The position numbers and the translations under genes were made by a program. From the NCBI GenBank assembly GCA_947627455.1, contig CANQWC010000004.1, positions 35,159 to 99,158 of the forward strand: a DNA stretch of 64,000 bases, written 5' to 3'. This stretch comes from an uncultured Clostridia bacterium (GTDB taxonomy: Bacteria; Bacillota; Clostridia; Oscillospirales; Ruminococcaceae). Shown here one piece after another: positions 59,248 to 64,000 of this stretch (its first letter is position 1; every line of letters begins with the position of its first letter). The notes under the pieces were generated by a model, which worked only from the letters and a program-made list of their open reading frames with translations, made no database searches and was not told the origin of the DNA.

Positions 59248-60696
59248 TCAATTGCGAAGCATCTCTATCGAGCGTTTCATTCTTGAAAGCGTCTCGTCCT
59301 TGCCGATTATCTCGGCGACCTCGATAGCGCCGCCGGGGGTAAACTGCTTTCCGCTTATCGCGACCCTCACGGGCCAAAGAACATACCCGTTCTTGATCCC
59401 CATCTCGCCGATTAAATTAAACAGAGAGTCATGAAGCACATCAAAATTCCAATCGGTAATATTTTCAAGCACGGGCAGAACCTTTTCAAGAACCTCAATA
59501 GCCGTCTCGAGGTTGGTTTTCATCTTCTTGTTCTCATAGAGCGCGAGGTCATAGCTCGGCATCTCGTCGAAGAAGTCCACCTGATCGGGTATTTCCGAGA
59601 GAACCTCCGTCCTCGGCTGTAAAAGCGCCGCTATCTTCGCGATGTCGAAATCGCCCTTGCAGGTCTGCCTGATATACGGCTCGGCATATTCCGCGAATTT
59701 CTCGGGGCTCAGCGCCCTGATATATTCGCCGTTCATCGCCTTAAGCTTAAGCGGGTCAAAAATCGCGGGCGACTTTGAAAGCCCCGAAATATCGAACTCC
59801 TCGATAAGCTCAGGCAGCGAGAATATCTCCCTCTCGCCCTTCGGCGACCACCCGAGCAGCGCGATATAGTTGACAATCGCCTCGCTCAGATATCCCTTGT
59901 TGATGAAGTCCTCATACGAAGCGTCGCCGTCCCTCTTTGAGAGCTTGTGCTGCTTGTCGCGCATGATGTGCTCAACATGGATATATACAGGCTCTTCCCA
60001 GCCGAACGCCTCATACAAAAGCGTATACTTCGGCGCCGAAGCGAGGTATTCGTTGCCCCTGACAACATGAGTTATCCCCATCAGGTGATCGTCGACCACG
60101 TTCGCGAAGTTATAGGTCGGCAGCCCGTCGGTCTTAAGCAAAACCTGATCGTCGAGCGTAGAATTCTCAACGGTTATATCCCCGTACAAAACATCGTGAA
60201 AAGTCGTCGTCCCGTCGAGGGGCACCTTCTGCCGAATGACATAAGGCGTTCCCGCGTCGAGCTTCGCCTTAACTTCCTCGGGCGAAAGGTTGCGGCAGTG
60301 CCGATCATACATCGGGTTTACGCCCGAGGCCTCCTGAACGGCTTTAAGCTCCGCGAGCCTCTCCTTGTCGCAGAAGCAGTAATACGCCCCGCCGAGCTCT
60401 ACAAGCTTTTCGGCGTATTCCTTATAAATGCCCCTGCGCTCGGTCTGAATATAAGGCCCGTAATTTCCGCCGACGTCGGGCCCCTCGTCCCAGTCAAGCC
60501 CGACTGCCCTGAGCGTGCGATAGATGACCTCGTTTGCGCCCTCAACATAGCGTTCTTGGTCGGTGTCCTCGATCCTCAGAATAAATTTTCCGCCCGCCTT
60601 TTTGGCGATGCAGTAGGTAAACAGCGCGGTGCGAAGCCCTCCGATGTGAAGATAACCCGTCGGGCTCGGTGCAAACCTCGTTCTTACTTCGTTCAT
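59248..60696 (-). CDS. gltX: Glutamyl-tRNA synthetase
   Basis: Class I synthetase, 482 residues. HIGH-type FAPSPTGYLHIGGLRTALF and KMSKS-type HKLSKRDGDASY. Middle motifs ILRIEDTDQERY and YDRHCRNLS. The start overlaps the ribF stop (4 nt). In organisms lacking GlnRS it charges tRNA-Gln as well. That cannot be settled here. Confidence 0.97.
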   Translation of the reverse strand: MNEVRTRFAPSPTGYLHIGGLRTALFTYCIAKKAGGKFILRIEDTDQERYVEGANEVIYRTLRAVGLDWDEGPDVGGNYGPYIQTERRGIYKEYAEKLVELGGAYYCFCDKERLAELKAVQEASGVNPMYDRHCRNLSPEEVKAKLDAGTPYVIRQKVPLDGTTTFHDVLYGDITVENSTLDDQVLLKTDGLPTYNFANVVDDHLMGITHVVRGNEYLASAPKYTLLYEAFGWEEPVYIHVEHIMRDKQHKLSKRDGDASYEDFINKGYLSEAIVNYIALLGWSPKGEREIFSLPELIEEFDISGLSKSPAIFDPLKLKAMNGEYIRALSPEKFAEYAEPYIRQTCKGDFDIAKIAALLQPRTEVLSEIPDQVDFFDEMPSYDLALYENKKMKTNLETAIEVLEKVLPVLENITDWNFDVLHDSLFNLIGEMGIKNGYVLWPVRVAISGKQFTPGGAIEVAEIIGKDETLSRMKRSIEMLRN

Positions 60697-61559
60697 AGCT
60701 TTAAGCTCTCCTTTACTTTTGATATATCCCCAGCGACGGCCGCCCGAAGTTCCTCAAGCGAGCCGAAGCGCTTTTCTTCTCTCAAAAATTCCGCGAGCGC
60801 GACCTCCGCCCTCTCGCCGTAAATATCCCCGTCAAAGTCAATGAGGTGCGTCTCAATGACAATTTTTCCGTCCTCGTGAACCGTAGGCCTCGTGCCGATG
60901 TTCGTCACCCCCGCGAAGCTCCCCTCCGAGAGCTTCACCCGCGAGGCGTATACCCCTTTTTTCGGCAGCGCCCTTACCGTGTCGAAGCCTATATTCAGGG
61001 TCTTTATCCCCATCGAGGTGCCTATCCTGTCCCCGTGAATTATCTCGCCCTCAAAGCCGTATTCATATCCCAACAGGCGGTTTGCCTCTGAAATTTCCCC
61101 GCCCTCGATGAGTTTTCTTATCCTCGTTGTGCTGATCGCTTCCCCGCCGTCAAAAACCGTCGGAACAGCGACAGCCTCGATATTTTTCGCCGCGCAAAGC
61201 TCTTTAAGCTCCTTTGCTCCCGCCTTTGCGCCCTTTCCGAATCTGAAATTCTCCCCGCAGATAACTCTTAGGGCGTGAAGCTCTTTGTCGAGAATCCTGT
61301 CGACAAATTCCTCTGCCGATGTCTCCCTCAAAAGGTTGAAATCCCGCGATATAACTTCATCTGCCCCAAATTTAAGAAGCGTTTCCCGCTTTTTTTCGTC
61401 GGTCATCAAAAGCCCGCGTTCGCCCTTTGTGCTCATGCTCAGCGAGTCGAACGTGAAAACTATCCTCTCGCCTTTATGCTTCAAAAGCTCGCTCACGGCG
61501 CTCATATGCCCTCGGTGAAGGCCGTCGAACAGCCCGAGCAGAACGGTTTTTTCAGTCAT
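60693..61559 (-). CDS. ribF: Bifunctional riboflavin kinase / FAD synthetase
   Basis: Makes FMN and FAD from riboflavin. 288 residues. N-terminal FAD synthetase: GLFDGLHRGHMSAV, ICGENFRFGKGAKAG and STTRIRKLIEGGEIS. C-terminal riboflavin kinase: the usual GRxLGFPTAN element reads GTSMGIKTLNIGF, losing the conserved Pro, followed by GVYASRVKL, GVTNIGTRPT, ETHLIDFDGDIYG. It overlaps truB and gltX. The altered PTAN-like motif may affect kinase activity. Confidence 0.93.
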   Translation of the reverse strand: MTEKTVLLGLFDGLHRGHMSAVSELLKHKGERIVFTFDSLSMSTKGERGLLMTDEKKRETLLKFGADEVISRDFNLLRETSAEEFVDRILDKELHALRVICGENFRFGKGAKAGAKELKELCAAKNIEAVAVPTVFDGGEAISTTRIRKLIEGGEISEANRLLGYEYGFEGEIIHGDRIGTSMGIKTLNIGFDTVRALPKKGVYASRVKLSEGSFAGVTNIGTRPTVHEDGKIVIETHLIDFDGDIYGERAEVALAEFLREEKRFGSLEELRAAVAGDISKVKESLKL

Positions 61560-62445
61560 TTTCCGTCTCCCACAAACTCTTGAGAACTCTCACCTCTCGG
61601 TCGGCCGCTTCGGCGAGCCCGAGAAATTCCGAACCTTCTGCGCGGTAAACCCCGTCGCCCGAAAAGCCCCTGATGCGCTCTCCGTCAAGCCTCACGCCGC
61701 TTTTGAACATTCTTTCCTGCGCCGCCGAAAGCTTCAGCTTCGGGTATTCCTCAAAGCACCGCTCGACCGAAAGAAGAGCCTTTCCGCCGCGCTCCGAAAA
61801 CGCCTCCGCGAACTCATCAATGCCCATGCATTCGCCGAACGAGAACCCCTGCGAATAGGTGCGAACAAGCGAGGTCATCGTCCCGAGCGTCCCAAGCTTT
61901 CTGCCCAAGTCGTCGATGAGCGTCCGCACATAAGTGCCCTTCGAGCAGCTCATTTCGATTTTTCCCGAGCCGCTCTCCCCGTCAAATTCCGAAAGCCTGA
62001 GCTCGAAAATCTCGATCTCTCTCAGCGGCCTCTCAACGGTCTTTCCCTCTCTTGCAAGGTCATAAAGCCGCTTCCCGCCGACCCTCACGGCCGAATACAT
62101 CGGCGGAATCTGGGTTATCTTCCCGACGAACCCCGAAAGCGCGCGTCTTACCTCTTCTTCCGAGGCCTTAACGCCGCTCCTCTCGGTTATATTCCCCGTG
62201 ATATCGAGCGTGTCGGTCGAAAACCCGAGCGAAAACCCCGCGGCATATTCCTTTTTGCGGTCTGGAATGATATCAATCGCCTTAGTCGCCCTGCCGACAA
62301 AAACGGGCAGAACCCCCGTCGCCATCGGGTCAAGCGTCCCCGAGTGCCCGATGCGTTTTATCTTCAAAATCCCGCGAAGCTTCGCCACAACGTCGAACGA
62401 AGTGAAACCCTCGGGCTTGTTTATCGGAACTACTCCGCTTATCAT
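61552..62445 (-). CDS. truB: tRNA pseudouridine(55) synthase TruB
   Basis: Converts U55 of tRNAs to pseudouridine. 297 residues. Catalytic Asp in SGTLDPMATGVLPV, N-terminal ISGVVPINKPEGFTSFDVV, substrate motifs MYSAVRVGGKRLYDLAREG and SCSKGTYVRTLIDDLG. The ATG at 62445 overlaps the nrnA stop (ATGA). The track starts at 62511 inside nrnA. Confidence 0.97.
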   Translation of the reverse strand: MISGVVPINKPEGFTSFDVVAKLRGILKIKRIGHSGTLDPMATGVLPVFVGRATKAIDIIPDRKKEYAAGFSLGFSTDTLDITGNITERSGVKASEEEVRRALSGFVGKITQIPPMYSAVRVGGKRLYDLAREGKTVERPLREIEIFELRLSEFDGESGSGKIEMSCSKGTYVRTLIDDLGRKLGTLGTMTSLVRTYSQGFSFGECMGIDEFAEAFSERGGKALLSVERCFEEYPKLKLSAAQERMFKSGVRLDGERIRGFSGDGVYRAEGSEFLGLAEAADREVRVLKSLWETEND

Positions 62446-63392
62446 AGATATTTTTCCGCCGCTTTTGCGATGGCTTCGGCGGCATCTTCCGCCGTCCCCG
62501 AAAGTGTGCACCCCGCTGCGCGGACGTGCCCGCCCCCGTCGAAATTCGCCGCAATTGCCGAGGCGTCTGCCGTCACCGTCCTGACCGAAGCCTTGAACTT
62601 CTTCGGGTCGTCGGCCTGCTGCTTAAGGGTTATGCCTATCTCGACCCCCTCAACGGTCAGCGGAATCGCCGCAAAGCCGTCAAGGTCTGCCCTGTCGACG
62701 TTATAGCTGTCGATGATGTCGTTGGTGATGGTTATAAGGGCTATCCTGCTGTCGCCGAAGAATTTCATCGAGCCGATGACCTTCTGCTCTGCAAGAATTC
62801 TCCCCTTAGATTTTATCTGGAACATTTCGCGGTTTATCTCGGCCGCTTTTGCGCCGAATTCCTTCAAATCCGCTGCGGCGCGGTGCGCGTCGGGCGATGT
62901 ATTCTCATACATAAAACAGCCCGTGTCTGTCGCGATGCCCGTATAAAGGCAGTCCGCGATAAGCCTGCTCGGCTTTGCGCCCATAATTCTCAGAAGCTTA
63001 TACAAAATAAGGCAGGTCGCGCAGCTTTCGCCGTCGACATAGCTTTCTTTCGCGAACATTCTGTTTGAAATGTGGTGGTCGATGCAAAGGTCTATCCTGT
63101 CGGCATATCCCGAAAGCTCATCGCCCAAAAGCTTTTTGTCGGCGACATCTACCGAAATAACGCACTTCTCCTCAAAATCCATATCCGAGTACCCCTCAAA
63201 AAGATACCCGAATTTCTGAGGAAAGCCGTCCGAATTTTTGATGTTTGCTCGAACGCCGACGCTTCTGAGGTAATAGCAAAGCCCGAACCCCGCTCCGATG
63301 GTGTCGCCGTCTGGGCGAGCGTGTGTGAGGATAGTGACGTCGCTCACCTTTTTAATTCTCTCGGCAAGCTCCTCAAGGGTTTCAATTCTCAT
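62442..63392 (-). CDS. nrnA: NrnA-type DHH phosphoesterase (oligoribonuclease / pAp phosphatase)
   Basis: Degrades short RNA oligomers and pAp. 316 residues. DHH motifs: LTHARPDGDTIGAG, SVDVADKKLLG, CIDHHISN. C-terminal DHHA1 domain: NFDGGGHVRAAGC. SD GAGGAG. It overlaps rbfA at the start, as is common in the Firmicutes rbfA-nrnA-truB-ribF order. Confidence 0.95.
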   Translation of the reverse strand: MRIETLEELAERIKKVSDVTILTHARPDGDTIGAGFGLCYYLRSVGVRANIKNSDGFPQKFGYLFEGYSDMDFEEKCVISVDVADKKLLGDELSGYADRIDLCIDHHISNRMFAKESYVDGESCATCLILYKLLRIMGAKPSRLIADCLYTGIATDTGCFMYENTSPDAHRAAADLKEFGAKAAEINREMFQIKSKGRILAEQKVIGSMKFFGDSRIALITITNDIIDSYNVDRADLDGFAAIPLTVEGVEIGITLKQQADDPKKFKASVRTVTADASAIAANFDGGGHVRAAGCTLSGTAEDAAEAIAKAAEKYL

Positions 63393-63762
63393 CGCTTTGC
63401 TCCTCTCCGCTCTCCTCGGGAATATTAAGTTCTTTAAGCATTTTTGATATATGCGCGGAATACTCCGCCGAATCGTCGGCGACGAATCTCAGCTCAGGCG
63501 CCTTTCTGATGCCCAGAACGGCGACGATCTCGTGCCGCAGAAGCCCCGAGGCGCTCTCAAGCCCCTTGGTCGCCTCTTTTGCCTTTGCCATTCCGTCAAG
63601 GCTTGAAACATAAACCCTCGCCACCGAGCGGTCCCTCGAAACGTCAACTCTCACGACGGTAAGCCGCTCGGCGTTGATTCTCGGGTCTTTTAAGTCTCTG
63701 AGCTTTCCGCCGATGATTCTCTGAATATCCGACGCGAGCCGCGCGGACTTGAAATCAGCCAT
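63382..63762 (-). CDS. rbfA: Ribosome-binding factor A
   Basis: A 126-residue 30S maturation factor with a KH-like fold. Typical elements: RLASDIQRIIGGKLRDLKDPRI, TVVRVDVSRDRSVARVYVSSL, LESASGLLRHEIVAVLGIRKAPELRFVADDS. SD AAAGGAG. It lies 20 nt downstream of infB. Confidence 0.96.
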   Translation of the reverse strand: MADFKSARLASDIQRIIGGKLRDLKDPRINAERLTVVRVDVSRDRSVARVYVSSLDGMAKAKEATKGLESASGLLRHEIVAVLGIRKAPELRFVADDSAEYSAHISKMLKELNIPEESGEEQSDEN

Positions 63763-63781
63763 ATTTTTTCTCCTTTACAGA

Positions 63782-64000
63782 TCATCGCGCCTCTTCGCTC
63801 ATGATATACCCCTCAAAGATATCGCCTTCCTTGAAGTCGTTGAACTTTTCAAGGGTGATTCCGCATTCAAATCCCGCCGCAACGTCGCGGACGTTGTCTT
63901 TAAATCTCTTGAGGCTCGACATCTTATCGTCGGCGATGATGATGCCGTCGCGAACAATTCTGACCTGATCGTTTCTCGAGATCTTTCCGTCAAGAACATA
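63782..64000 (-). CDS. infB: Translation initiation factor IF-2, C-terminal end (partial)
   Basis: The last 72 codons are in frame to the window edge on the minus strand: [49 protein letters not shown] and the end EEAR. This is the C-terminal domain of IF-2. The track shows only an out-of-frame shadow. Head of the rbfA-nrnA-truB-ribF-gltX unit. Confidence 0.96.
   Translation of the reverse strand, partial: YVLDGKISRNDQVRIVRDGIIIADDKMSSLKRFKDNVRDVAAGFECGITLEKFNDFKEGDIFEGYIMSEEAR

Overview
The window looks like a chromosomal segment of an anaerobic, probably spore-forming, gut-type Clostridia member (Oscillospiraceae/Ruminococcaceae-like). The support is a threonine T-box, RNase Y, a complete Rnf operon with its flavinyl transferase, AdhE, a eukaryote-like short ProRS, cellobiose phosphorylase, a choloylglycine-hydrolase-family enzyme, a BclA-like collagen repeat protein and consensus sigma-A promoters. 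Base composition is moderately GC-rich by eye, except for an AT-richer two-gene insert near 35 kb. I had no database access, so family names come from recognised motifs.

Layout: 1-2.2 kb, ABC ATPase pair and the start of an exported protein (minus). 2.2-3.2 kb, gene-free repeat field with an intact 112-bp MITE. 3.2-6.8 kb, a strongly promoted wall-anchored surface protein and rny. 7.0-9.5 kb, T-box, a truncated methyltransferase-like gene and thrS. 9.5-10.2 kb, dispersed palindromic repeats. 10.2-16.1 kb, DUF218/SanA-like protein, Ntn hydrolase, lipoprotein, and an MBOAT/DHHW acyltransferase pair. 16.1-23.4 kb, a long minus-strand run yfcE-adhE-APH-like kinase-DAHP-synthase-like-pheA-small membrane protein-bioY-GNAT. 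23.5-24.4 kb, two tandem small RNAs, the second opposing a hidden 23-residue membrane peptide in a type I toxin-antitoxin arrangement. 24.4-34.6 kb, proS, MATE, spermidine-synthase-like protein, HAD, YiiX-like, DUF1015 and secA. 34.8-35.6 kb, XRE regulator with a membrane partner. 35.7-38.0 kb, collagen-like protein and a glycosyltransferase. 38.2-45.5 kb, rnfCDGEAB-apbE-NusG_II-Gx-ECF S. 45.7-47.6 kb, membrane-linked XRE regulator, repeat field and tRNA-Arg(CCG). 47.7-54 kb, GNAT, small P-loop kinase, metG, DUF378 and cellobiose phosphorylase. 54.1-64 kb, a minus-strand run infB(partial)-rbfA-nrnA-truB-ribF-gltX followed by a Gld-type ABC-2 cassette.

How the genes work together: Rnf couples ferredoxin oxidation to NAD+ reduction and an ion gradient. 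AdhE disposes of reducing equivalents as ethanol, and cellobiose phosphorylase feeds phosphorylated glucose into glycolysis while saving ATP. ApbE next to Rnf supplies the covalent FMN of RnfD and RnfG. The aromatic pair (DAHP-synthase-like plus PheA) is unusual because the DAHP-synthase homologue has lost three of the four metal ligands.

The best candidates for something undescribed are the type I toxin-antitoxin locus with a duplicated antitoxin-type RNA (about 24.0-24.4 kb), the metal-site-deficient DAHP synthase (18.4-19.4 kb), an ABC ATPase with a C-terminal AbrB-like domain (0.4-1.3 kb), the MITE at 2.6 kb, and a family of dispersed elements (9.9 and 46.6 kb) with inverted AAGGTAT ends and terminator-like modules.
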